Below, in pieces: positions 37,053 through 46,007 of a stretch of DNA of 64,000 nucleotides. The stretch is from Caenimonas soli (lineage in GTDB: Bacteria > Pseudomonadota > Gammaproteobacteria > Burkholderiales > Burkholderiaceae_C). The stretch lies in assembly GCF_013155545.1 (NCBI RefSeq), contig NZ_JABJVV010000008.1:124001-188000 (forward strand), written 5' to 3'. Within the stretch, counting starts at the first letter, position 1, and every line of letters starts with the position of its first letter. Under the pieces are notes generated by a model. That model was not told the DNA's origin. It saw only the letters and a program-made list of their open reading frames with translations, and made no database searches. The position numbers and the translations under genes are program-made.

Positions 37053-37702
37053 GCTTGGTGGTGACCAACCTCGGCAAACGCTACGGCGACACGACTGTGT
37101 TCTCCAAGGTTTCGCTCGAAGTGGCGCGCGGCGAGTTCGTCGCCATCGTCGGCGAATCGGGCGTCGGCAAATCCACGCTGCTCAATTGCATGGCGGGGCT
37201 GGATAGCTGGGACGAGGGCTCGGTCACCCTGGAGGGCCAGGACCTCGGGGCCTTGAGTGACGACCAGCGGGCCCTGTTGCGGCGTCGGCAGATCGGCTTC
37301 GTGTTCCAGGCCTTCCATGTGCTGCCGCATCTGGACGTGGCGCAGAACGTGGCGCTGCCGCTGATGCTGCTGGGCGAACCGGACCACGCCAGGGTCGAGG
37401 CCATGTTGCGCGCTGTCGGATTGGACGGGCTGGGGCCGCGCCTGCCGCAGCAGCTATCGGGCGGGCAGCTGCAGCGCGTCGCCATCGCGCGGGCACTGGT
37501 CCACCGCCCCGCCACCGTGCTGGCCGACGAGCCGACCGGAAACCTCGATCCGCGGACAGCTGCCAAGGTGATCGACGTGCTGATCTCGCAAACGCGCGAG
37601 CAAGGCGCCTCGCTGGTGTTGGTCACCCATTCCGAAGCGGCCGCGACGCGGGCCGACCGGGTATTGCTCCTGACCAGCGAGGGCGTGGCCCCCAGGCTAT
37701 AG
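37049..37702 (+). CDS. ABC transporter ATP-binding protein (MacB/LolD type)
   Basis: A 217-residue ATPase of the group that works with FtsX-like permeases. Walker [10 protein letters not shown] (35-43), the Q-loop region [18 protein letters not shown], the signature [15 protein letters not shown] (about 138) and Walker [12 protein letters not shown] (about 160) are intact. The likely partners are the FtsX-like permease at 40126 and the AttH-like protein at 42660, which usually sit directly after this type of ATPase; here aroD, a dehydratase and a hemerythrin gene lie between. It overlaps miaA by 4 bases and the convergent aroD by 6. Confidence 0.9.
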   Translation: MSLVVTNLGKRYGDTTVFSKVSLEVARGEFVAIVGESGVGKSTLLNCMAGLDSWDEGSVTLEGQDLGALSDDQRALLRRRQIGFVFQAFHVLPHLDVAQNVALPLMLLGEPDHARVEAMLRAVGLDGLGPRLPQQLSGGQLQRVAIARALVHRPATVLADEPTGNLDPRTAAKVIDVLISQTREQGASLVLVTHSEAAATRADRVLLLTSEGVAPRL

Positions 37703-38482
37703 CGGCGGTTTGCCGAAGGCCTTGCGCAGCACTGACAGGCCGGCGTTGATGTCCTCGATGGGCATTTGGCCTGGCGCCGAACTGCTCTCGCCGACGGCGA
37801 AGGTCATGGCCGATCCAAAAGTCCAGCCGCACAGCCGCGTCACCGATCCAAAACCGCCCATCGACATGCTGACCACCGGGATCTCCAGCTTCTCGCTGGC
37901 CTGCAAGGTGGCGCTGAGCAAGGTGAGCACGTCTTGCATGTTGTGCGGCATGACGGCCACCTTGGCCACATCCGCGCCCAGCGCCTGTGCCTGGTCGAAC
38001 CGCTGACCGAGAACCTGAAGTGACGGGGTGCCCTGGAAATCGTGGAACGACAGGATGAGTTTGACGCCGTTGTCTCGCGCCAGCTCCCGCACCTCGCGCA
38101 CCTGCGCGGGCTCGTTGCCCATTTCGTAATCGACCAGTTCGACTTGGCCACTTGCGCACACGGCGCGATACAGGGCGATGACCTGCGGTTCCGAGAGTGC
38201 GATGGATTCGCCGCCCTCTCTCGACGAGCGGCGCGTGAAGAGCAGCGGGATTCCGGGGGCTGCCTGCTTGATGCGTGCGGCCAGTCCGATGACCTGGGCC
38301 GTATCGCCAATTCCCTCGAAGAAGTCCACCCGCCATTCCAGGATGTCGGGCTTCTTGGCTGCGACGATCGCCACCTCGGCCAGCAGCTTCTCACTGGTGC
38401 GGCCGATCAGGGGTGCGCAGACGGCGGGAAAACGGCCGCTGCCTGCAGGCCTTCCGTTGACTTCGATGGCTTTGGCTTGCAT
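37697..38482 (-). CDS. aroD: 3-dehydroquinate dehydratase, type I
   Basis: A 261-residue type I (Schiff base) dehydroquinase of the shikimate pathway. The catalytic His147 (ILSFHDF) and the Schiff-base Lys174 (DVAKVAVMP) are in place, as is the substrate-binding LEWRVDFF motif near 48-55 and the MSMGGFGSVTRLCG phosphate-site-like region. Type I enzymes are less common than type II in Burkholderiales and may serve quinate or shikimate breakdown, which would fit the protocatechuate genes at 22-24 kb. Its end overlaps the ABC ATPase gene by 6 bases. Confidence 0.9.
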   Translation of the reverse strand: MQAKAIEVNGRPAGSGRFPAVCAPLIGRTSEKLLAEVAIVAAKKPDILEWRVDFFEGIGDTAQVIGLAARIKQAAPGIPLLFTRRSSREGGESIALSEPQVIALYRAVCASGQVELVDYEMGNEPAQVREVRELARDNGVKLILSFHDFQGTPSLQVLGQRFDQAQALGADVAKVAVMPHNMQDVLTLLSATLQASEKLEIPVVSMSMGGFGSVTRLCGWTFGSAMTFAVGESSSAPGQMPIEDINAGLSVLRKAFGKPPL

Positions 38483-38502
38483 GAATGGGATTGTACGAAC
38501 CG

Positions 38503-39480
38503 CTAGGCCTGCGCCGAGCCGGCTGCGATGAGCTGGGCATAGCGCGCCAGGTCCACGTTGCCGCCGCTGATGATGATGCCCACCCGCTTGCCTTGCAAGT
38601 CCAGCCTCGCGTGGCAGGCAGCGGCAAACCCCAGGCAGCCCGTGGGCTCGACGATCATCTTCATGCGCTCCGCAAAAAATCGCATGGCCTCGACAAGCTG
38701 GGCGTCGCTGGCAGTGACCACACCTGAAACTTCGCGTTGGATCACCTCGAAGGTGAGCGTGCCCACTTGCTGGGTCTGGGCGCCGTCAGCGAGCGTCTGT
38801 GGCGTGGGGATGCTGACGATACGGCCGGCGCGCAGCGACAGCTGCGCGTCGTTGCCCGCCTGGGGCTCCACGCCATAGAGCTTGCAGCGCGGCGATAGCG
38901 CCCGGGTTGCCAGCGCTGTGCCGCTGAGCAGCCCCCCTCCGCCAAGCGGCACGAGCATCACATCGAGCTCGCCCACTTCCTCCAGCAACTCTTTGGCCGC
39001 GGTGCCCTGCCCTGCCATCACGTCCGGGTGATTGAAAGGAGGGATGAGGGTCATGCCGCGCTGGGCGGCCAGTTGGGCGGTGAGTGCCTCACGGTCCTGC
39101 GTGTAGCGATCGAACAGGATCACTTCGCCACCGTAGCCGCGCGTCGCGTCGATCTTGGCTTGGGGTGCGTCGAACGGCATCAGGATGGCCGCCGGTATGC
39201 CCAGCAGCCTGGCCGAGAGCGCTATCGCCTGAGCGTGATTGCCCGAGGAAAACGCAACGACACCGGCCTTGCGTTGGTCGGGGCTGAACTTCGACAGCGC
39301 GTTGAAGGCCCCGCGGAACTTGAAGGCACCCATGCGCTGGAAGTTCTCACACTTGAAGAACAACTCGGCCCCGGCCAGGCGGTTGGCTGTGGCCGAGCGC
39401 AGCACCGGTGTGCGATGGGCCTGGCCCTCCAGGCGGCGGGCGGCGGCAATGACGTCTTCATAGGTGGGCAACTCGAGCAT
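38503..39480 (-). CDS. PLP-dependent threonine dehydratase / threo-3-hydroxyaspartate ammonia-lyase family
   Basis: A 325-residue fold-type II PLP enzyme without the C-terminal ACT-like domain of biosynthetic IlvA. The PLP lysine is Lys54 in MGAFKFRGAFNAL, with FSSGNHAQAIAL and the phosphate loop GGGGLLSG (about 177-184). The size and VEPTGCLGFAA region place it with serine racemase, catabolic threonine dehydratase and threo-3-hydroxy-L-aspartate ammonia-lyase; which reaction it performs is unsure. It lies 20 bases upstream of aroD on the same strand and may share its transcript. Confidence 0.85.
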   Translation of the reverse strand: MLELPTYEDVIAAARRLEGQAHRTPVLRSATANRLAGAELFFKCENFQRMGAFKFRGAFNALSKFSPDQRKAGVVAFSSGNHAQAIALSARLLGIPAAILMPFDAPQAKIDATRGYGGEVILFDRYTQDREALTAQLAAQRGMTLIPPFNHPDVMAGQGTAAKELLEEVGELDVMLVPLGGGGLLSGTALATRALSPRCKLYGVEPQAGNDAQLSLRAGRIVSIPTPQTLADGAQTQQVGTLTFEVIQREVSGVVTASDAQLVEAMRFFAERMKMIVEPTGCLGFAAACHARLDLQGKRVGIIISGGNVDLARYAQLIAAGSAQA

Positions 39481-39596
39481 GGCTCCAAGCTTAGCAAATC
39501 GTCAGCGTGTTTCGGCGGCCACTGCGGAAGTTCTCCTACACCGGGCCGCCTCAGCGCTCGCGAAGATGGCACGGTCCAAACCAAGGAGTACCCCAC

Positions 39597-40082
39597 ATGG
39601 CAACCCGTGCTGAAAAAGACGCCTGCGACCTGCTGGATGCAGACCACAAAGCCGTCAAGAAGATGTTCAAGGAATACGAAGAACTGACGAATTCCCGCTC
39701 GCGCAGCGCGGCGCAGAAGAAGAAGGATCTGGCCCAGCAGATCTGCCAGGAGCTCACGGTCCATGCCCAGGTCGAGGAAGAGATCTTCTATCCCGCCTTG
39801 CGCGCTGCGTTCAAGGAAACCGATTTGCTGGATGAAGCCGAAGTCGAGCACCAGACCGCCAAGGACCTGATCGCACAGATCCAGGCAGCGGCCGATCCCG
39901 ACGACATGTTCGACGCCAAGGTCAAGGTGCTGGGCGAGTACATCGATCACCACGTGAAGGAAGAGCGCGGCGAGATCTTCCCGAAGGCCCGCTCGGCCAA
40001 GAAGCTGGACCTGATGGCCATGCGCGATGAACTCGAGGCGCGCAAGGAAGAACTGATGGCGGAAATGAGCGCGATGGCCTGA
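39597..40082 (+). CDS. Hemerythrin HHE cation-binding domain protein
   Basis: A 161-residue protein with a single four-helix HHE domain that binds a di-iron centre. The ligands are visible as His17 (LDADHKAVKKMF), His-Glu pairs in VHAQVEEEIFYPAL (about 56-69), EHQTAKDL, and HHVKEERGEIFP (about 116-127). A C-terminal charged helix follows. Such proteins sense or buffer oxygen or NO, or repair iron centres. AAGGAG lies 9 bases before the ATG. It stands alone between the dehydratase and the FtsX-like permease. Confidence 0.88.
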   Translation: MATRAEKDACDLLDADHKAVKKMFKEYEELTNSRSRSAAQKKKDLAQQICQELTVHAQVEEEIFYPALRAAFKETDLLDEAEVEHQTAKDLIAQIQAAADPDDMFDAKVKVLGEYIDHHVKEERGEIFPKARSAKKLDLMAMRDELEARKEELMAEMSAMA

Positions 40083-40125
40083 GGCCTGCGCCGCCCTGGA
40101 GGCTGCGAGCGGGCGACAATAGCCC

Positions 40126-42660
40126 ATGCTCGCGCTGCTTCGCACGTTCTCCTGGCAGGAACTGCGCCACCATCCCTGGCGCAATGCGGCTGCTGTGCTT
40201 GCCGTCACGCTGGGCGTGGCTCTGGCGTTTTCGGTCCACCTGATCAATGCGTCCGCGTTGAGCGAATTCTCCAGCGCGGTCGGCTCGGCCTCGGGCCAGC
40301 CCGACCTGGAACTGCGCGGCGTGCAGGGCACGTTCGATGAGAGCCTTTATGCGCGGGTGGCCACGCATGCCCAGGTGGCCGTCGCCAGCCCGATCCTCGA
40401 GATCAGCACCTTGGCGCAGTCACCGGGCGGCGCGCGCAAGCCGGTACGCGTGATCGGTGTGGACGCGCTGGTCGTCCCCGCGGTCGCGCCGGCTTTGATG
40501 CCGGTGCCGCGCGAGGGAGCGGACCGTCTCTCCATATTTGCGCCGAACGCGGTCTTCCTCAATCCCGCCGCGCGGCAGGCACTGGCCCCGGGCGCGACGC
40601 TGCGGCTGCAAAGCGGCCTGCAGCTGCGCGAAGCCGCAGTGGCCGGCACCGTGGCGGCCGGAGGCGGTCCCCTCGCCGTGATGGACATAGGCGCGGCCCA
40701 GGACTTTTTTTCCCGGCAAGGCCAGCTTTCGCGCATCGATATGCGACTGCGGGCGGGCGCGGATCGCGCAGCCTTCGTGCGCTCGCTGCAACTGCCCGCG
40801 GGCGTAGTCGCTGCAGAGCCGGCTGACGCCGCGCAGCGCGTGGGCAACCTCTCGCGCGCCTATCGGGTCAACCTGACCGTGCTGGCCCTGGTGGCGCTGT
40901 TCACCGGCGCCTTCCTGGTGTATTCGGTGCTCTCGCTCAGCATCGCGCGGCGGGCGCAGCAGTTCGCACTGCTGGGCGTGCTGGGACTGACGCCCGGGCA
41001 GCGGCGCCGCCTGGTGCTGGCTGAGTCGCTGGTGCTCGGTGCGCTGGGCAGCACCGCCGGGATCGCGCTGGGCGCCGGCTTGGCGGACGTTGGCTTGCAG
41101 GTATTGGGCGGCGACCTCGGCGGCGGCTACTTCTCCGGCGTGGCCCCGGACCTGCAATGGAGCAGCACTGCGGCGGTGACCTACGCCTTGCTCGGCACAG
41201 CCGCTGCGGGCGCAGGCGGATGGCTGCCCGCTCTGGCGGCGCAGCGGTTGCCGCTGGCTCAAACGCTCAAGGGCCTGGGCAGCGGCCTTGTTGGCCCGCG
41301 GGGCCATGCGTTGGGCCTCGTGATGATCGCCTGCGCTGCATTGCTCGCCCTGTTGCCGCCCGTGCAGGGCATCCCCTTGGGCGCCTACCTTTCAGTGGGC
41401 CTGCTGCTGGTGGGCGGCATCACGGTCTTGCCGTGGGCCGTGGCGCTGCTGTACGACAGGCTCGCGCCGGCTTTTCGGGGCCACCTGCTGCCGCTGCTCG
41501 CCGTCGAGCGCGCGCGCCGTGTTCGCGAAAGCGCAGCGGTGGCGGTGAGCGGCGTGGTGGCTGCCTTGAGCCTCGCGGTCGCCCTCACGGTGATGGTGGC
41601 GAGCTTCCGCGATTCGGTCGCCCACTGGCTGGACGTGGTGCTCCCGGCAGACCTGTATCTGCGCACGGCGCAGTCCACGCAAGCCGGCGAGACGGCCTGG
41701 TTCTCGCCCGACTTCGTGCAAGCAGTGGCACGAATTGAGGGGGTCAAACGGCTGGCGGCGCAACGCAGCCGCTCGCTGCTGCTGGACCCTGCCCAGCCGC
41801 CGGTGGCCTTGCTGGCCCGCGAGATCGGGGATGCGGCGCAGACGCTGCCCCTGGTGGGTGATCTCGCGCCGGCACCGCCCGGCCACTTCGCGATCTATGT
41901 CAGCGAGGCGATGGTCGACCTGTATGGCGCGCGCCCCGGCACCGTCTTCGCGCCGCTGTCCGCTGCATTCAGCGCGGTGGGCAACGGGACGCCGGCCTTC
42001 TTCGTTGCGGGCGTGTGGCGTGACTATGTACGCCAGAGCGGTGCGATCGCGATCGAGCGCCGCGACTTCGAGCGGCTGACCGGCGACCGGCGCGCCAACG
42101 ACCTCCAGCTCTGGTTGGCACCTGGCGCCGACGCCGCGCAGGTGCAGCAATCCATTCGCTCCCTGGCAGAGCGCGAGGGCGGCACTTCGGATGTGGTGGA
42201 GTTCGCTTCGACGCAGGAATTGCGCGCAAACTCGCTGCGCATCTTCGACCGCAGCTTCGCCGTCACCTACTGGCTGCAGGCGGTGGCGATCGCGATCGGC
42301 CTGTTCGGCGTGGCCGCCAGCTTCAGCGCGCAGGTGCTGGCGCGGCGCAAGGAGTTCGGCCTGCTCGCACACCTGGGCCTGACACGCAGGCAGATCCTCG
42401 CTGTCGTGGCCGGCGAAGGCGCAGCCTGGACGGCCATAGGATCGGCGGCGGGCCTGGCCCTGGGCCTGGCCGTATCGTTGGTGCTGGTCCACGTCGTGAA
42501 TCCGCAGAGCTTCCACTGGACCATGGACTTGCGGGTGCCCTGGGCGCGCCTGCTGGGGCTGTGCGCGGCCGTGGTCGTCGCCGGCACGCTGACGGCATGG
42601 CTAGCAGGCCGGGCCGCGGCCGGGCGCGACGCCGTCCTGGCCGTGAAAGAGGATTGGTGA
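40126..42660 (+). CDS. FtsX-like ABC transporter permease (AttF/AttG-type)
   Basis: An 844-residue inner-membrane protein with an N-terminal helix (about 20-42), a large periplasmic region, then two FtsX domains (about 255-385 and 715-840). The first FtsX block contains NLTVLALVALFTGAFLVYSV and a FALLGVLGLTPGQRRRLVL coupling segment; the second contains ARRKEFGLLAHLGLTRRQIL. Such long fused permeases work with a LolD/MacB-type ATPase, here probably the one at 37049. They do not import solutes but move lipophilic or envelope cargo or transmit mechanical signals. The stop overlaps the AttH-like gene by 1 base. Confidence 0.88.
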   Translation: MLALLRTFSWQELRHHPWRNAAAVLAVTLGVALAFSVHLINASALSEFSSAVGSASGQPDLELRGVQGTFDESLYARVATHAQVAVASPILEISTLAQSPGGARKPVRVIGVDALVVPAVAPALMPVPREGADRLSIFAPNAVFLNPAARQALAPGATLRLQSGLQLREAAVAGTVAAGGGPLAVMDIGAAQDFFSRQGQLSRIDMRLRAGADRAAFVRSLQLPAGVVAAEPADAAQRVGNLSRAYRVNLTVLALVALFTGAFLVYSVLSLSIARRAQQFALLGVLGLTPGQRRRLVLAESLVLGALGSTAGIALGAGLADVGLQVLGGDLGGGYFSGVAPDLQWSSTAAVTYALLGTAAAGAGGWLPALAAQRLPLAQTLKGLGSGLVGPRGHALGLVMIACAALLALLPPVQGIPLGAYLSVGLLLVGGITVLPWAVALLYDRLAPAFRGHLLPLLAVERARRVRESAAVAVSGVVAALSLAVALTVMVASFRDSVAHWLDVVLPADLYLRTAQSTQAGETAWFSPDFVQAVARIEGVKRLAAQRSRSLLLDPAQPPVALLAREIGDAAQTLPLVGDLAPAPPGHFAIYVSEAMVDLYGARPGTVFAPLSAAFSAVGNGTPAFFVAGVWRDYVRQSGAIAIERRDFERLTGDRRANDLQLWLAPGADAAQVQQSIRSLAEREGGTSDVVEFASTQELRANSLRIFDRSFAVTYWLQAVAIAIGLFGVAASFSAQVLARRKEFGLLAHLGLTRRQILAVVAGEGAAWTAIGSAAGLALGLAVSLVLVHVVNPQSFHWTMDLRVPWARLLGLCAAVVVAGTLTAWLAGRAAAGRDAVLAVKEDW

Positions 42661-43709
42661 TGCGCAGGCGCTCTCTCGTGCTCTCCATCCCGGGTTTAGC
42701 GCTGGCCCCGCGCGCCTATGCGCTGCCGCCCGCGCAGCTGCAGTTTCCGCGCGATCACGGCGCGCATCCCGACTTCAGGACGGAGTGGTGGTACATCACC
42801 GGCCATGTGCGGGCGGGCGAGCGTGAATTCGGCTTCCAGGTCACTTTCTTTCGCTCGCGCGTGGATGCCACGCAGGACATGACTTCGCGCTTCGCCGCCA
42901 AGCAACTGGTGTTCGCCCACGCGGCGGTGACGGATGTGAGCGGCCGCAAGCTCTGGCACGACCAGCGCATCGCGCGTGAAGGCTTCGAGTCCGTCGCAGC
43001 GGCACCGGGCGATACGCGCGTGCGGCTGCGCGATTGGGCGCTCGAGCGCGGGCCCTCCGGTTACCACGCGCAGATTCCGGCCGGCGACTTCACGCTGGAC
43101 CTGCACTGCGTGCCCACCCAGCCTGTGCTGCTGCAAGGACGCCAGGGACTGTCGCGCAAGGGCCCCCAGCCCGAGCAGGCCAGCTACTACTACAGTCGGC
43201 CTCAACTGGCAGTCGCCGGGGCCTTGAGCCTGCAGGGCCGGCGCTTCGAGGTGACCGGCAAGGCCTGGCTCGATCACGAGTGGAGCCAGGAAGTGCTGCA
43301 TCCGCAGGCCGTGGGGTGGGACTGGATCGGCATGAACCTGGAAGACGGCAGCACCCTCACTGCCTTTCGACTGCGGCGCCAGGATGGTTCGGCGCTATGG
43401 GACGGCGGCTCGTACCGCACCTCCGCCGGCACTTTGCACACCTTCAGTGCGGGCGAAGTGGTGTTCAGCCCGCAGCGCCGCTGGACCAGTCCGCTGTCGC
43501 AGGCCATCTACCCCGTGGAATGGATCGTGCGCACGCCCGCAGATTTCTATACCGTCAAGGCAGTGATCGACAACCAGGAACTGGACAGCCGGGCATCCAC
43601 CGGCGCCATCTACTGGGAAGGACTGTCGGATTTGTTGGACAGCAACGGCAAACGTGTCGGCCGCGGCTACCTGGAGATGACGGGTTACGTCAAGCGCCTG
43701 CGGCTGTAG
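42660..43709 (+). CDS. AttH / CrtC-like lipocalin-domain protein
   Basis: A 349-residue protein of the AttH family (carotenoid 1,2-hydratase-like, two lipocalin folds). The first domain has FRTEWWYITGHV near residue 40; the second has KAWLDHEWSQEVL and WDWIGMNLEDGSTLTAFRLR. An N-terminal twin-arginine-free signal (MRRRSLVLSIPGLALAPRAYA) points to the periplasm. It is co-translated with the FtsX-like permease (1-base overlap), as in attEFGH-type clusters, and probably handles the hydrophobic cargo of that transporter. Enzyme activity is unproven; a true carotenoid hydratase is unlikely without crt genes around. Confidence 0.85.
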   Translation: MRRRSLVLSIPGLALAPRAYALPPAQLQFPRDHGAHPDFRTEWWYITGHVRAGEREFGFQVTFFRSRVDATQDMTSRFAAKQLVFAHAAVTDVSGRKLWHDQRIAREGFESVAAAPGDTRVRLRDWALERGPSGYHAQIPAGDFTLDLHCVPTQPVLLQGRQGLSRKGPQPEQASYYYSRPQLAVAGALSLQGRRFEVTGKAWLDHEWSQEVLHPQAVGWDWIGMNLEDGSTLTAFRLRRQDGSALWDGGSYRTSAGTLHTFSAGEVVFSPQRRWTSPLSQAIYPVEWIVRTPADFYTVKAVIDNQELDSRASTGAIYWEGLSDLLDSNGKRVGRGYLEMTGYVKRLRL

Positions 43710-43829
43710 CTTTGCCATGGATGAGTTGTTATTTTCAGACCCTTTAGCGCAATAGCCCTTCACTGCTGAGTCTGGCGTCATGGTCCACTTTCAGGTACCG
43801 TGATGGCCATCCGCAAAATAGGGGCTCTC

Positions 43830-44195
43830 ATGAAACCACAATCCGCCGCGCTGACCCAGGCCTCGCTGGTGTCCACGGCCGGACGCAAGGCAAAGAGAGT
43901 GCAGAAGAAACTGCACGAGGCCGAAGCCGAGCTGCATACCGCCAACGAGATCCTCGTCAAGGCCGTTCCAACACGCGACAAGGAGAGCATTGACGCCGCC
44001 CTGGAACAGAACGTGGCGGCGGAAGAAAAAGTCCACGACGCGGCAGAAGAACTGGAAGTCGTCACCGCGCTGCTGTCCGACGCCGATCAGACGGCGCAGG
44101 CCACCGGGATGTTGCCAGGCGCGCAAGGGCGCACCGGCCAAGGCGCGAGAAGCCTGATTCCCCACCTGAACCAAAGAGCAGCCGCCTCGCCCTAG
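43830..44195 (+). CDS. Small coiled-coil protein of unknown function
   Basis: A 121-residue hydrophilic protein. After MKPQSAALTQASLVSTAGRK (20 residues) comes a long heptad-like helix region (about 20-85: KLHEAEAELHTANEIL; EEKVHDAAEELEVVTALL), so it is probably an alpha-helical coiled coil. I start it at the ATG at 43830 with AGGGG 5 bases before it; the frame can extend to an ATG at 43803. No family is recognised. It lies between the AttH-like gene and the ABC exporter without overlap. Confidence 0.55.
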   Translation: MKPQSAALTQASLVSTAGRKAKRVQKKLHEAEAELHTANEILVKAVPTRDKESIDAALEQNVAAEEKVHDAAEELEVVTALLSDADQTAQATGMLPGAQGRTGQGARSLIPHLNQRAAASP

Positions 44196-44221
44196 ATCCT
44201 GGGATCAGTACACTCGGGGCG

Positions 44222-46006
44222 ATGGCTTCAGCCTCCCCTGCCGCAGGCGCCAAGGCCTCGCCCCGCTCTCTCTCGGGCCTGCTGCCCTTCATCCGTCCCT
44301 ACCGCGCGCGCATCGCGTTGGCCGTGGTGTTTCTCGTCATGGCCGCCGTGGCGACCCTGGTGTTCCCCGTTGCACTGCGCGGCCTGATCGACGGCGGGCT
44401 CACGTCCGGCGACAAGGGCATGCAACTGGTGGCCCTGCGCTCGCATTTCCTCGAGCTGTTCGCGGTAGCCGTGGCGTTGGGCCTGTTCTCCGCGGCGCGC
44501 TTTTACATGGTGAGCTGGCTGGGCGAGCGGGTGACGGCCGATCTGCGCAATGCGGTGTATGCCCACGTCCTGGAGCAAAGCCCGGAATTCTTCGAGACTA
44601 CCCAGACCGGCGAAGTGCTGTCGCGCCTGACCACCGATACGACGTTGGTCCAGACCGTGGTGGGCTCCCAATTGAGCCTGGGACTGCGCAACACCGTGAT
44701 GGGCCTGGGCGCCCTCGCCATGCTGGTCTGGACCAACCCCTATGTCATGACGCAGGTGCTGCTGATCATCGTGCTGGTGGTGCTGCCCACCATGTGGTTC
44801 GGCCGGCGCGTGCGGCGCCTGTCGCGGGCCAGCCAGGACCGCGTGGCGGACTCCAGCGCGATCGCGGCCGAAGTGTTGAATGCCATCCCTGTCGTACAAA
44901 GCTACGCTGCAGAATCGCGCGAGGCGGCACGATTCGACGGCGCCACGGAAAACGCATTCAAGACCGGCGTTCGCCGCACGCGCGCCCGGGCGGTGCTGGT
45001 GGCCTTCATCATCATTGCCAACGCCGCCCTGCTGCTGTGGGGCCTGTACCAGGGCACGCAGGCGGTGCTCGCGGGCAAGATCAGCGCCGGACATCTGGGC
45101 GAGACCATCGTGTATGTGATCATCCTGGCGGGCGCGGTGGCCGTGCTGGGCGAGGTCTATGGCGATCTGCTGCGCGCGGCCGGCGCCACCGAACGCCTGA
45201 TGGAGCTGTTGGAGAGCCGCTCGCCCGTGACCTCGCCCGAGCGTCCGGTGCCGTTACGCGCCGCGCAGGGCGGCAGTGCTGTAGCATTCGAAGCCGTCAC
45301 CTTCCACTATCCTTCACGTCCCGCCACCGCGGCGCTGAAGGATTTCAGCCTGCAGGTCGCGCCCGGCGAAACCGTGGCCCTGGTGGGGCCCAGCGGCGCC
45401 GGCAAGAGCACGGTGTTCCAGCTGCTGCTGCGCTTCTATGATCCGGGCAAGGGGCGCGTTGTGCTGGACGGAGTGTCGACGCGTGAGGTTGCGCTGCAGG
45501 ATTTGCGCGGGCGTATCGCCCTCGTGCCGCAGGACGCCGTCATCTTCTCCAGCAGCGCAATGGAGAACATCCGCTATGGCAGGCCGGGCGCGAGCGACGC
45601 CGAAGTGATCGCGGCTGCCAAGGCCGCCTTCGCAGACGACTTCATCAGTGACCTGCCCGCTGGCTACGGGACCTTTCTTGGCGAGCGCGGCGTGCGCCTG
45701 TCGGGCGGCCAGCGCCAACGCATCGCCATCGCCCGGGCGATGCTCAAGAATCCGCCGTTATTGCTGCTGGACGAAGCGACCAGCGCGCTGGACGCCGAGA
45801 GCGAGCGCATGGTGCAAGCAGCTCTGCAGTCGGCCATGAGGGACCGCACGACCTTGGTCATCGCCCACCGCCTGGCCACCGTGCAGCAAGCGGACCGGAT
45901 CGTGGTGCTGGACCACGGCAGGATCGTCGAGCAAGGGACGCACGAGTCGCTCGTGACGGCCAACGGGATGTATGCGAGGCTGGCGGCCTTGCAGTTCATG
46001 GACTAG
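44222..46006 (+). CDS. ABC exporter with fused membrane and ATPase domains (MsbA-like)
   Basis: A 594-residue half-transporter working as a homodimer. Residues about 20-320 hold six membrane helices, starting with FIRPYRARIALAVVFLVMAA. The ATPase domain follows with Walker A GPSGAGKST (about 389-397), the Q-loop LVPQDAVIFSSSAMENIRYG, the signature LSGGQRQRIAIARAM (about 495) and Walker B LLLLDEATSALD. The family exports lipids, lipid A or drugs. It lies alone; its stop is 1 base from the stop of the convergent kinase gene. Confidence 0.93.
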   Translation: MASASPAAGAKASPRSLSGLLPFIRPYRARIALAVVFLVMAAVATLVFPVALRGLIDGGLTSGDKGMQLVALRSHFLELFAVAVALGLFSAARFYMVSWLGERVTADLRNAVYAHVLEQSPEFFETTQTGEVLSRLTTDTTLVQTVVGSQLSLGLRNTVMGLGALAMLVWTNPYVMTQVLLIIVLVVLPTMWFGRRVRRLSRASQDRVADSSAIAAEVLNAIPVVQSYAAESREAARFDGATENAFKTGVRRTRARAVLVAFIIIANAALLLWGLYQGTQAVLAGKISAGHLGETIVYVIILAGAVAVLGEVYGDLLRAAGATERLMELLESRSPVTSPERPVPLRAAQGGSAVAFEAVTFHYPSRPATAALKDFSLQVAPGETVALVGPSGAGKSTVFQLLLRFYDPGKGRVVLDGVSTREVALQDLRGRIALVPQDAVIFSSSAMENIRYGRPGASDAEVIAAAKAAFADDFISDLPAGYGTFLGERGVRLSGGQRQRIAIARAMLKNPPLLLLDEATSALDAESERMVQAALQSAMRDRTTLVIAHRLATVQQADRIVVLDHGRIVEQGTHESLVTANGMYARLAALQFMD

Positions 46007-46007
46007 G

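Noticed and set aside
42660..43709. Carotenoid 1,2-hydratase (crtC)
   Set aside because: No other carotenoid gene is present, and the tight coupling to an FtsX-like permease points to the AttH-type member of the same superfamily.
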